Source: Jiangella endophytica
GTDB lineage: Bacteria > Actinomycetota > Actinomycetes > Jiangellales > Jiangellaceae
Reading direction: 5' to 3'
DNA length: 64,000 bases
Assembly (NCBI RefSeq): GCF_003427025.1
Contig: NZ_QVAI01000011.1
Coordinates: 1-64,000, forward strand
The notes beneath the pieces are model-generated. The model saw nothing but the letters and a program-made list of their open reading frames with translations, ran no database searches and was not told where the DNA came from. The first letter of the stretch is position 1, and every line of letters begins with the position of its first letter. Shown here piece by piece: positions 45,739 to 53,784 of the stretch. A program made the position numbers and the translations under genes.

Positions 45739-46728
45739 ATGCCCCGGCCGACGATCTACGACGTGGCCGCCGCCGCCGGCGTCGCCACGTCGACCGTGTC
45801 CCGCGCCTTCTCCAGCCCGAACCGGGTCAACGCCCGCACCCGCGAGCACATCTTCGCGGTGGCCGCCGACCTGGGCTATCGGCCCAATCCGCATGCCCGC
45901 GCGCTGTTGTCGGGCCGCCATCACACCGTGGCGATGGTGGTGTCCGACATCACCAACCCGCACTACTTCGAGCTCATCCGCGGCGCCGAGCTGCGGGCCA
46001 AGGCCTCCGAGTACACCCTCGTCCTGGTCAACGCCGAGGAGTCGCCGCGGGTCGAGTACGACCAGATCCAGCGCCTGGTCCCGTCCGTCGACGGCTTCGT
46101 CCTGGGGGCCAGCCGGTTACCGGACGAGAACCTGGTGCAGATCGCCGGGCAGCGCCCGGTGGTGCTCATGAGCCGGGAACTGCCGGGCCTGCCCAGCGTC
46201 GTGCTCGAGCACACGCAGGGCTGCCACCAGATCGTCGAGCACCTGGCCTCGCTCGGCCACCGGCACCTGATCTACCTGGCCGGACCACGCAACTCGTGGA
46301 TGGCCGCCACCCGCTGGTCCGCGCTGAGGACGGCCGCCGAGGAACTGGGCCTGCGCGCCGAGCGCATCGGCCCGTTCACGCCCAAGGCCTCGCACGGCGC
46401 GGCCGCGGCGGACAGCGCGATCCGCGCCGGGGCGACGGCGATCGTCGCGCACAACGACCTGCTGGCCATCGGCGTGATGCGGCGCCTGAAGCAACGCTCG
46501 GTCCAGGTGCCGCAGGAGGTCAGCGTGGTCGGCTTCGACAACATCTTCGCGGCCGACCTGTGCACGCCGGGCCTGACCACACTCGGCGGCGCCCATGCCG
46601 ACGTCGGCCGGGTGGCGATCGAGATCCTGCTCCAGGCGACCGGCCCGCAACAGCCGACCGGCACGTCACCCCAGGTGGCGTTGCCCACGGAGCTCGTGAT
46701 GCGGGAGTCGACCGGCCCCTGCGCCTGA
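45739..46728 (+). CDS. LacI family transcriptional regulator
   Basis: A 329-aa regulator. The N-terminal helix-turn-helix and hinge read PTIYDVAAAAGVATSTVSRA and REHIFAVAADLGYRPNPHAR. The periplasmic-binding-protein-like core follows (VAMVVSDITNPHYFELIRGA), with AIVAHNDLLAIGVMRRL and VVGFDNIFAADLCTPGLTT near the C-terminus. It is divergent from dctQ and sits among GTTGCCA half-sites. It probably represses itself and the TRAP/qsu operon and responds to an imported acid or its metabolite. Confidence 0.93.
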   Translation: MPRPTIYDVAAAAGVATSTVSRAFSSPNRVNARTREHIFAVAADLGYRPNPHARALLSGRHHTVAMVVSDITNPHYFELIRGAELRAKASEYTLVLVNAEESPRVEYDQIQRLVPSVDGFVLGASRLPDENLVQIAGQRPVVLMSRELPGLPSVVLEHTQGCHQIVEHLASLGHRHLIYLAGPRNSWMAATRWSALRTAAEELGLRAERIGPFTPKASHGAAAADSAIRAGATAIVAHNDLLAIGVMRRLKQRSVQVPQEVSVVGFDNIFAADLCTPGLTTLGGAHADVGRVAIEILLQATGPQQPTGTSPQVALPTELVMRESTGPCA

Positions 46729-46749
46729 CCCGCGGTTCGACAACCCGGC

Positions 46750-46764
46750 GGCAACCCGTTGCCA
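46750..46764. promoter_or_regulatory. GGCAAC-CC-GTTGCC palindrome
   Basis: Perfect 6-base inverted repeat of the same half-site found upstream of dctQ and the esterase gene. It lies in the 44-base gap between the convergent LacI and LysR genes. It could be a remote operator for looping or a weak hairpin; no T-run follows. Confidence 0.45.
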
Positions 46765-46772
46765 GGCGGAGG

Positions 46773-47675
46773 TCATCGGGCGCCGTCGGCCCTCGGGGCG
46801 AGGACGGACGGGAGGACCTCGAGCACGCGCCGGACGTGCGGCGACCGCTCACCGGCCCGGGTGGCCACCGCGAGCTCCACCTCCTCGTCCTGGAGCAGGG
46901 GCCGATAGGCCGCGCCGGCGATCTCGAGCGACCGGACGGCGTCAGGCACCAGCGCCACGCCCAGGCCGGCCGCCACGGTGACGACGAGCGTCGAGGTCTC
47001 GGCGATCTCCTGGACCCGACGAGGCCGGAAGCCCGCGCGATGGCAGGCGTCGAGCACCAGCTCGTACATGACCGACCGATGATGCGACGGATAGCAGAGG
47101 AATCGCTCGGCCTCGAGAGCGGCGAGGTCGACGTGGTCCGCCGCGGCGAGCGGATGAGTCTCGGGCAGCACCGCGACGAGTCGTTCCCGGCGCAGGACCC
47201 GTACGTCGAGGTCGGGGTCGCCGACCGGCGGGCGGATGATCGCCACGTCGAGCGAGCGGTCGTGGAGGCCGCCGATCAGGGCCGGCGTCAGCTGTTCGCC
47301 GCGCAGGTCGAGGTCCAGGCCGGGCGCGGCGGCGCGGACCGCGCTCGCGAGTGCCGGCAGCACGGCGTAGGTGGCGGTGCCGACGAAGCCGACGGCGACA
47401 CGTCCCACCTCACCGGCCGCGACCCGGGCGGCTTCCGCGGCCGCCGACTCCGCGCTGGCCAGGATGGCGCGGGCCCGGTCGAGGAAGCGGCCCCCGGCCG
47501 GCGTCAGGTCCACCCGCCGGGTGGACCGGCTCAGCAGCGCGACGCCCAGCTCGGCTTCGAGGCGCTGGATCTGCTGGGACAACGGCGGTTGGGCCATGTG
47601 CAGGCGGGCCGCGGCCCGGCCGAAGTGGCGTTCCTCGGCGACGGCGACGAAGTACCTCAGGTGCCTCAGTTCCAT
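46773..47675 (-). CDS. LysR family transcriptional regulator
   Basis: A 300-aa regulator with helix-turn-helix MELRHLRYFVAVAEERHFG and QPPLSQQIQRLEAELG, then a two-lobed sensor domain (VAVGFVGTATYAVLP, VVTVAAGLGVALVP). The pattern resembles the CatR/BenM group that binds aromatic acids or muconates. It is divergent from pcaF with 112 bases between, so it likely activates pcaFIJ in response to an intermediate of the beta-ketoadipate route. Confidence 0.92.
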   Translation of the reverse strand: MELRHLRYFVAVAEERHFGRAAARLHMAQPPLSQQIQRLEAELGVALLSRSTRRVDLTPAGGRFLDRARAILASAESAAAEAARVAAGEVGRVAVGFVGTATYAVLPALASAVRAAAPGLDLDLRGEQLTPALIGGLHDRSLDVAIIRPPVGDPDLDVRVLRRERLVAVLPETHPLAAADHVDLAALEAERFLCYPSHHRSVMYELVLDACHRAGFRPRRVQEIAETSTLVVTVAAGLGVALVPDAVRSLEIAGAAYRPLLQDEEVELAVATRAGERSPHVRRVLEVLPSVLAPRADGAR

Positions 47676-47702
47676 GCCCGGACGCCCTTTGAGATGTCGC
47701 GG

Positions 47703-47728
47703 ATATCAATCATGCTTCGATCAATATT
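47703..47728. promoter_or_regulatory. Candidate LysR operator upstream of pcaF
   Basis: AT-rich island in the LysR-pcaF gap with the direct repeat ATCAAT at 47705-47710 and 47720-47725, 15 bases apart start to start, flanked by ATAT. Position and composition fit a LysR recognition/activation site. Confidence 0.45.
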
Positions 47729-47787
47729 TCACGCAGCCGAATGAGCCGTCTAGCGTCGTCCGCACCGGAAGGACGATCGGAGGCACC

Positions 47788-49008
47788 GTGCCGGACGTGG
47801 TCATCTGCAATCCCGTACGAACGCCGGTCGGGCGCATGGGCGGCGCACTCGCCTCGCTCGACGCGGCGGCGCTGGCCGTCTCGGCGTTGACGACGCTGGT
47901 CGAGCGCACCGGCCTGGACGGCGACGCGGTCGACGACGTCGTCCTCGGGCACTGCTCCCCGAACGCGGAGGCGCCGGCCATCGGCCGCGTGGCCGCTCTC
48001 GACGCCGGCCTCGGCGACGGCGTGCCGGGAGCTCAGGTCGACCGGCGCTGCGGATCGGGCCTGCAGGCGGTGCTGAACGCCGCGATGCAGGTGGCCACCG
48101 GTTCCGCCCGGCTGATCGTCGCGGGCGGCGTGGAGTCCATGTCGTCCACGGAGCACTACGCGATCGGGCTGCGGCAGGGTGTGCGGGCGGGCGGCATCGA
48201 GTTGATGGACCGGCTCGACCGCGCCCGGGTGACCGCGGGCGGGCGCCTCCGGCCGCTCGCGGGCGGGATGGTGGAGACCGCCGAGAACGTGCGGCGGGTC
48301 TACGGCATCGGCCGCGAGGAGCAGGACGGCTGGGCACTGCGCTCGCAGCAGCGCGCCGCGCAGGCCGCCCGTGCCGGCCGGTTCGACGCCGAGACGGTCC
48401 CCGTCGAGGTGCCCGGCCGCGGCCGCGCCGCCGCCACGACCGTCACCGAGGACGAGCACCCTCGCCCCGGCACGACCCTCGACGCCCTCGCGGCGCTGCG
48501 CCCGGTCCGCGCGGGCATCGATCCGGACGCCACCGTCACGGCCGGCAACGCCAGTGGTCAGAACGACGGCGCCGCGCTGTGCGTCGTCACCACCGCCGAG
48601 GAGGCCGAACGACGCGGCCTGGACCCGATGCTCAGGCTCCGGTCCTGGGCGGTGGCCGGCGTCGACCCGGCGCTCATGGGCATCGGCCCGGTCCCGGCGA
48701 CCGCGGCCGCGCTGGCCCGGGCCGGACTGACCATGGACGATCTCGACCTCATCGAGCTCAACGAGGCGTTCGCCGTGCAGGTGATCGCGTGCCTGCGGGA
48801 CTGGGGGCTCGAGCCGGGCGACGTCGAGGAGCGGGTGAACGTGAACGGTTCCGGCATCGCCCTCGGCCATCCGCTGGGCGCCACGGGAGCACGCATCCTC
48901 GCGACCCTGGCCCACGAGCTGCGCCGCCGCGGCGGCCGCTACGCGCTGGAGACCATGTGCATCGGCGGCGGCCAGGGGCTCGCCGCCGTCGTCGAGGGGG
49001 TCCGGTGA
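47788..49008 (+). CDS. pcaF: Beta-ketoadipyl-CoA thiolase
   Basis: A 406-aa thiolase that cleaves 3-oxoadipyl-CoA to succinyl-CoA and acetyl-CoA. The acyl-enzyme Cys88 lies in DRRCGSGLQAV; the NEAFAVQV and GHPLGATGAR motifs and the C-terminal catalytic Cys in ETMCIGGGQG are present. The GTG start follows a GGAGG. The gene is followed by the two CoA-transferase subunits with a GTGA overlap. A general acetyl-CoA acetyltransferase cannot be excluded by sequence, but the context fits PcaF. Confidence 0.9.
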   Translation: MPDVVICNPVRTPVGRMGGALASLDAAALAVSALTTLVERTGLDGDAVDDVVLGHCSPNAEAPAIGRVAALDAGLGDGVPGAQVDRRCGSGLQAVLNAAMQVATGSARLIVAGGVESMSSTEHYAIGLRQGVRAGGIELMDRLDRARVTAGGRLRPLAGGMVETAENVRRVYGIGREEQDGWALRSQQRAAQAARAGRFDAETVPVEVPGRGRAAATTVTEDEHPRPGTTLDALAALRPVRAGIDPDATVTAGNASGQNDGAALCVVTTAEEAERRGLDPMLRLRSWAVAGVDPALMGIGPVPATAAALARAGLTMDDLDLIELNEAFAVQVIACLRDWGLEPGDVEERVNVNGSGIALGHPLGATGARILATLAHELRRRGGRYALETMCIGGGQGLAAVVEGVR

Positions 49009-49808
49009 GCGCCGGCAAGGTGGTACCGAGCGCGGCCGAGGCGGTGGCCGACATCCCGGACGGCGCCAGCCTGGCGGTGGGCGGCTTCGGGCTGGCGGGC
49101 ATCCCCTGGATCCTGATCGAGGCGCTGCTCGACCAGGGCGCGGCGGACCTCACGATCGTGTCGAACAACTGCGGCGTCGACGGTGCGGGCCTGGGCCTGC
49201 TGCTGGAGCGGCGCCGGGTCCGCCGGGTCATCGCGTCCTACGTCGGCGACAACAAGGAGTTCGCCCGCCAGTACCTCGCCGGTGAGCTGGAGGTGGAGCT
49301 GACGCCGCAGGGCACGCTCGCCGAACGCCTGCGCGCCGGCGGCGCCGGCCTGGGCGCGTTCTTCACCCCCACCGGCGTCGGCACGCTGGTCGCCGACGGC
49401 GGGCTGCCGTGGCGCCATCGCCCCGACGGCTCCGTAGCGGTGGCCTCGCCCGCGAAGGAGGTGCGGACCTTCCGCGGCCGGGAGATGGTGCTCGAGGAGG
49501 CGATCGTCACCGACGTCGCGCTGGTGCGCGCCGCGGTGGCCGACCGGCAGGGCAACGCGCTCTTCCACGCCTCGGCACGCAACTTCAACCCGCCGGCCGC
49601 GATGGCCGGCCGGCTCACGATCCTCGAGGCCGAGCGCGTGGTCGAGGTGGGCGAGATCGACCCGGGCGCCGTCCACCTGCCGGGCGTCTTCGTCCAGCGG
49701 GTGGTCGCGCTGACGCCGGAGCAGGCGGCCCGCAAGGGCGTGGAGAAGCGCACGGTGCGGCCGCGTCCGGACCGGACGGAGGAGGACGGCCATGCCGTGG
49801 ACCGCTGA
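49005..49808 (+). CDS. pcaI: 3-oxoadipate CoA-transferase subunit A
   Basis: A 267-aa CoA-transferase alpha subunit. It has the CoA-binding [16 protein letters not shown] near the N-terminus, [33 protein letters not shown] and FFTPTGVGT. It transfers CoA from succinyl-CoA to 3-oxoadipate together with subunit B. The GTG overlaps pcaF by 4 bases and the end overlaps subunit B by 17 bases. Related succinyl-CoA:acetoacetate transferases look alike; the gene neighbourhood decides. Confidence 0.9.
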   Translation: MSAGKVVPSAAEAVADIPDGASLAVGGFGLAGIPWILIEALLDQGAADLTIVSNNCGVDGAGLGLLLERRRVRRVIASYVGDNKEFARQYLAGELEVELTPQGTLAERLRAGGAGLGAFFTPTGVGTLVADGGLPWRHRPDGSVAVASPAKEVRTFRGREMVLEEAIVTDVALVRAAVADRQGNALFHASARNFNPPAAMAGRLTILEAERVVEVGEIDPGAVHLPGVFVQRVVALTPEQAARKGVEKRTVRPRPDRTEEDGHAVDR

Positions 49809-50421
49809 CCGGATGGCGGCCCGTGCGGCGGCCGAGCTCGCCGACGGGCAGTACGTGAACCTCGGCATCGGCCTGCCGACGCTGGTGCCCGGCCACCTGC
49901 GGCCCGGCGCCCAAGTCGTCGTCCACTCCGAGAACGGCATCCTCGGTGTCGGCCCGTATCCGTTCGACGACGAGGTCGACCCCGATCTGATCAACGCTGG
50001 CAAGGAGACGGTCACCGTCCGGCCGGGCGGGTCGTTCTTCGACTCGGCCACCAGTTTCGCCATGATCCGCGGCGGGCACATCGACGTCGCCGTCCTGGGC
50101 GGCCTGCAGGTCTCCGCCGAGGGCGATCTCGCCAACTGGCTCGTCCCCGGGGCGATGGTCAAGGGCATGGGCGGCGCGATGGACCTGCTGTCCGGCGCGG
50201 ACCGGGTGATCGTGCTCATGACGCACGTCACGAAGAAGGGCGAGCCCAAGCTGCTCGACCGGTGCACGCTGCCGCTGACCGGCCGCCGGCGGGTGCACCG
50301 GGTCATCACCGACCTCGCCGTCCTGGACGTCGCCGGTGGCCGTTTCGACGTCGTGGAACTGGCCGACGGCGTCACCGCCGCCGACCTGGAGAGGGCGACG
50401 GCGGCGCAGCTGTCGTTCTGA
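49792..50421 (+). CDS. pcaJ: 3-oxoadipate CoA-transferase subunit B
   Basis: A 209-aa beta subunit with the active-site Glu47 in [11 protein letters not shown] and the conserved GIGLPTLVP and [15 protein letters not shown] blocks. It ends the pcaFIJ operon; an 8-base-pair hairpin follows its stop. Confidence 0.92.
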   Translation: MPWTADRMAARAAAELADGQYVNLGIGLPTLVPGHLRPGAQVVVHSENGILGVGPYPFDDEVDPDLINAGKETVTVRPGGSFFDSATSFAMIRGGHIDVAVLGGLQVSAEGDLANWLVPGAMVKGMGGAMDLLSGADRVIVLMTHVTKKGEPKLLDRCTLPLTGRRRVHRVITDLAVLDVAGGRFDVVELADGVTAADLERATAAQLSF

Positions 50422-50441
50422 GCCGCGCCCGCAGGCGCGGC
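50422..50441 (+). terminator. Hairpin after pcaJ
   Basis: GCCGCGCC and GGCGCGGC form a perfect 8-base-pair stem with a CGCA loop directly after the stop codon. There is no T-run, as is common in high-GC actinomycetes, so terminator strength is uncertain. Confidence 0.45.
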
Positions 50442-50452
50442 CATGGTCGCCG

Positions 50453-50582
50453 GTTGCCGCCCGTTGCCACAAGCTGTTGCCAGAGGGTTGCCACCGCGGA
50501 TGTCATGCCCGGACGACAAGTGCGGATCCGAGCCGGACGAGGCGCGTGGCAACGGATGGCAACGCATTGACCATGGTTGCCA
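50453..50582. promoter_or_regulatory. Array of seven GTTGCC half-sites upstream of the Tat esterase
   Basis: GTTGCC occurs at 50453, 50463, 50476 and 50487 in one orientation (steps of 10, 13 and 11 bases). GGCAAC, the complement, is at 50548 and 50558. GTTGCC returns at 50576. TGGCAAC at 50557-50563 and GTTGCCA at 50576-50582 form a perfect 7-base inverted repeat spaced by 12. The same half-site flanks the LacI gene. The array ends 59 bases before the esterase ATG. Confidence 0.65.
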
Positions 50583-50641
50583 CACGCCCGCATGCTCACG
50601 GCGACCAGGCAGGTACGTGGGTAGGCAAGGAGGCCACCTTC

Positions 50642-52573
50642 ATGACCACCATCGACCGACGTCAGCTCCTTCGTGGCGCCGCCGTGACCGCCGTCGCCGC
50701 CACGGTGGCCAAGGGCACGCTCGCAGCGCCGGCCGGCGCGGCCGCCGCGCCGCCGAGCGCCGGACGCGGGACCCCGCTCGGTGCGCCCCGGCCGCTGGAC
50801 GGCCGGCCCTTCCCGGAGTACGACTACACCCGCGCCAACAAGCTCCCGCGGGAGATGACCGGCTACTGGGAGAAGACCTTCGACGTGGGCGGCGTGACCC
50901 GCACGGCGAAGGCCTACATCTCGCCGGAGACGCCGATCCGCTCCTACTACACGGTGATCGCCGTCCCCGGCGGCGTCGACACCACGGACTTCCTGCGCCG
51001 GTCGGGCTGGCGCGAGGTCGCCGACGAACGCGAGGAGGGCCTGTTCGTCCTCGAGCCCGGCGACGGCGGCTGGGGCGACGCCGGCGCCGAACTGGCCTAC
51101 GTCGAGGCCGCGATGAGCTTCTACGAGTCCAACCGCTACTTCTCGATCTTCGGCGAGCACTATCTCGCCGGCTACGGCGACGGCGCGCCGGCGCTGGAGG
51201 CGTGGGCCGTCGCCCACCCGCTGCGGGTCATCGGCCAGGTGTACCTCGACTCCCCCGGGCTGCCCGAGGACTACCTCGGCGCCCACGCCGGCGTCGAGTT
51301 CGACGGCACGACGGCGCCGACCTACACCACCGTCGTCTTCCCCGAGGGCTTCGAGCTCATCCGGCACGACGAGGTCGTGCTGCCGACCTGGTACGTCAAC
51401 CCCGCGGCGTCCGCCGGCGCGAGCCTGGCCTACTGGAAGCGCGCGAACGACACCGCCGGCGACGGCGAGCGCGACGGCACGCTCGGCACGGTGTTCCGGC
51501 AGCGGCACGACTCCGGCCGCTGGATGACGTCACACGCGGGCCCGATCGCCCAGGTCGCGGTGCGGCCACGGCCGCTGGAGCACGCCAAGCCGCACACCAC
51601 CGACCGCGTCGTCGCCTTCCTCACCCGGTACACCCGGTACGAGAACTTCTTCGCCTACGGCAACCAGCTCTACGAACGCGCCGACTACAAGCGCCTCGGG
51701 GTCGAGGTCCGCACGATGACCGTCGAGGGGCACGTCCGCGAGTACCTCGTGCACGTGCCCCGCAGCGCCCGCCGGATCTGGCGCGGCCAGGCCCCGGTGG
51801 TCGTCGTCTGGCCCGGCAACAGCCAGACCGACAAGGTGTTCATGGACGCCGCTCAGTGGTGGGACGTGGCCGAGCGCGAGGGGTGCGTCGTCGTCATCGT
51901 GTGCGAGCAGTACAGCAACACGTCGATCTCGGTGAGCCATCGCGACTCCCACGCGTTCTTCCGCCAGCTGCGTGACGTCCTGACCCGCGAGTACGCGGTC
52001 GATCCGGCCCGGTTCTACTCCACCGGGCAGTCCGCCGGCAGCGGCGTGACCCAGAACTTCGCCATCGCCTTCCCCGAGTACTTCGCCGCCGTCGCCTCGA
52101 CGTCGTTCACGGTGGCGCCCAACGCGGCGGGGACGGTGAGCCTGGACGGCGTCGCCCACCCCGCCAGCCACCGGCCCATCCCCAACTACCAGATCTACGG
52201 CTACGGCGACCTCGGGTTCCTCGAGGGCGGGCTCTGGGACGACCTCGACAACCAGCTCGACGGGTGGGCGCGATACCACCTGGCGGCCAACGGCCTCACG
52301 CTGGCCGACGTCGACACCGCCGACGGCGTGGCCGGCGGCTGGCAGGACCGGTACCAGACCTGGACCTGGCACGCCGCCGGCACCGCGGTCCCGATGCTGA
52401 AGCTGACCAGGAACAACTACCGCTCGCACAACACCATCCCGGAGGAGACGCCGCTGCTGTGGGACTTCCTGCGCCACTACAGCCACGAGGTCCGCGCTGA
52501 CGGCGACGTGGTCCGCTATTACAGCCCGTCGGGCTTCCGCCGCGGCGGGGACCGGATCCGGATCGCGTCCTGA
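50642..52573 (+). CDS. Tat-exported two-domain alpha/beta-hydrolase-like protein
   Basis: A 643-aa exported protein. DRRQLLRGAAVTAVAA at residues 5-20 is a twin-arginine signal. Two hydrolase-like halves follow. The second (about 360-643) has the nucleophile elbow GQSAGSG with Ser464 and the block APVVVVWPGNSQ, as in PHB-depolymerase/feruloyl-esterase-like enzymes. The first (about 85-330) has GYGDG at the equivalent place, with Gly179 where Ser is expected, so it is probably non-catalytic. An AAGGAGG site precedes the ATG. In a protocatechuate/quinate block, hydrolysis of chlorogenate- or ferulate-type esters is the best guess. Confidence 0.75.
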   Translation: MTTIDRRQLLRGAAVTAVAATVAKGTLAAPAGAAAAPPSAGRGTPLGAPRPLDGRPFPEYDYTRANKLPREMTGYWEKTFDVGGVTRTAKAYISPETPIRSYYTVIAVPGGVDTTDFLRRSGWREVADEREEGLFVLEPGDGGWGDAGAELAYVEAAMSFYESNRYFSIFGEHYLAGYGDGAPALEAWAVAHPLRVIGQVYLDSPGLPEDYLGAHAGVEFDGTTAPTYTTVVFPEGFELIRHDEVVLPTWYVNPAASAGASLAYWKRANDTAGDGERDGTLGTVFRQRHDSGRWMTSHAGPIAQVAVRPRPLEHAKPHTTDRVVAFLTRYTRYENFFAYGNQLYERADYKRLGVEVRTMTVEGHVREYLVHVPRSARRIWRGQAPVVVVWPGNSQTDKVFMDAAQWWDVAEREGCVVVIVCEQYSNTSISVSHRDSHAFFRQLRDVLTREYAVDPARFYSTGQSAGSGVTQNFAIAFPEYFAAVASTSFTVAPNAAGTVSLDGVAHPASHRPIPNYQIYGYGDLGFLEGGLWDDLDNQLDGWARYHLAANGLTLADVDTADGVAGGWQDRYQTWTWHAAGTAVPMLKLTRNNYRSHNTIPEETPLLWDFLRHYSHEVRADGDVVRYYSPSGFRRGGDRIRIAS

Positions 52574-52587
52574 CACCGGGCCGCGAT

Positions 52588-52623
52588 GACGGGGTCCGCC
52601 GGAGCGCGCCGGCGGACCCCGTC
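52588..52623. terminator. Bidirectional hairpin terminator
   Basis: Perfect 15-base-pair stem (GACGGGGTCCGCCGG paired with CCGGCGGACCCCGTC) with a 6-base loop. It lies between the convergent esterase and pcaC genes and starts 14 bases after the esterase stop. Confidence 0.8.
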
Positions 52624-52624
52624 G

Positions 52625-53011
52625 TCACGAGTCCGGCTCGTCGCCGAGGACGGCCTTCGCGATCGAGAACGCGTGGTTGGCGGCCGGTACACCGCAGTAC
52701 ACGGCGCCCTGCAGGATCACCTCGCCGATCTCGTGGGCCGTCAGCCCGTTGCGGCGGGCCGCCGCGATGTGCATCGCCAACTCCTCCCAGTGGCCGTTCG
52801 CCATCAGCGCCGTCACCGTGATCGCGCTGCGCATGCGCCGGTCGAGACCGGGCCGGGTCCAGATCTCGCCCCAGGCGTAGCGGGTGATCAGCGACTGGAA
52901 GTCCTCGGTGAAGGCGGTCGTGGCGGCGACCGCGCGGTCGACGTGCGCGTCGCCCAGGACCTCGCGCCGGACCGTCATCCCCGCGGCGTGGCGATCGTCG
53001 TCGTCGGTCAT
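52625..53011 (-). CDS. pcaC: 4-carboxymuconolactone decarboxylase
   Basis: A 128-aa all-helical protein of the CMD/AhpD family, normal PcaC length. Family blocks are FQSLITRYAWGEIWTRPGLD, ITVTALMANGHWEELAMHI and GEVILQGAVYCGVPAANHAF. The His in NGHWEEL and residues around VYCG line the active site. It removes CO2 from 4-carboxymuconolactone to give the enol-lactone used by PcaD. It ends the pcaHGBDC operon and overlaps pcaD by ATGA. Confidence 0.95.
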   Translation of the reverse strand: MTDDDDRHAAGMTVRREVLGDAHVDRAVAATTAFTEDFQSLITRYAWGEIWTRPGLDRRMRSAITVTALMANGHWEELAMHIAAARRNGLTAHEIGEVILQGAVYCGVPAANHAFSIAKAVLGDEPDS

Positions 53012-53784
53012 GGTGCCGCTTCCTCACTGGTCAGGAGGCCGGTCAGGAGGCCGGCCATCGCTTCGGGGACCTCGGCGGGCGGCAGGTGGCCGCAGCCCGG
53101 GAGCACCCGGACGTCCGTCGCCGGGACGCGCTCGGCCGCCGCGGGCGGCACGACGGGGTCGTGCTCGCCGGCCACCACGTACAGCGGCACGGTGCCCGCT
53201 CCCCCGGCCCCGGTGAGATCGAACCCGGCGAGCGCCTCGCAGGCCCACGCGTAGGACCACCGGTCCGCCTCCGCGAGCGACGTCAGCAGCGCCGCGGCCG
53301 TTGCGGGGTCCCGGTCGGTGAAGCCCGGCGCGAACCAGCGCCGCGCCGACGGACCGACCATCACGGGTGTCCCGGCCCGCCGCACCAGTGCGGCGCGTTC
53401 ACGCCAGCCGGCCGGCTCGCCGATGCGCGGTGCCGACGCGACCGCGACCAGCAGGCCGAACGGCCCCGGCCGGGACGCGAGGTCGAACGCCACCGCGCCA
53501 CCCAGCGAGACACCGGCGTAGGCGACGTCCCGGCCGGCGGCCAGCTCGGTCGCGGCCTCGCGAACCGCGCCGGCGAGCTCGGCCACCGTGAACGGGCCGG
53601 CCGCGGGCCGGCTCGACCCGTGCCCGGGGAGGTCCCAGCCGACGACGTCGAAGCGGTCCGCGAGCAGCCGTGCGCAGCCGCTCCAGAGCGCGGCCACCGA
53701 GGTCCCCAGCGAGGGGCCGACGACGAGCAGCGGGCGATCGTCGCCGGCTCCGCCGACCTGCGTCAGCGTCAGGTCAGGTGTCAT
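53008..53784 (-). CDS. pcaD: 3-oxoadipate enol-lactonase
   Basis: A 258-aa alpha/beta hydrolase. Ser93 in AYAGVSLGGAVAF is the nucleophile, with Asp in VVAGEHDPVVP and His in LPGCGHLPP. The oxyanion region reads VVGPSLGTSVAALW. It hydrolyses 3-oxoadipate enol-lactone to 3-oxoadipate. The ATG at 53784 overlaps the pcaB end by 11 bases; in many actinomycetes PcaD and PcaC are fused, but here they are separate. Confidence 0.93.
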   Translation of the reverse strand: MTPDLTLTQVGGAGDDRPLLVVGPSLGTSVAALWSGCARLLADRFDVVGWDLPGHGSSRPAAGPFTVAELAGAVREAATELAAGRDVAYAGVSLGGAVAFDLASRPGPFGLLVAVASAPRIGEPAGWRERAALVRRAGTPVMVGPSARRWFAPGFTDRDPATAAALLTSLAEADRWSYAWACEALAGFDLTGAGGAGTVPLYVVAGEHDPVVPPAAAERVPATDVRVLPGCGHLPPAEVPEAMAGLLTGLLTSEEAAP

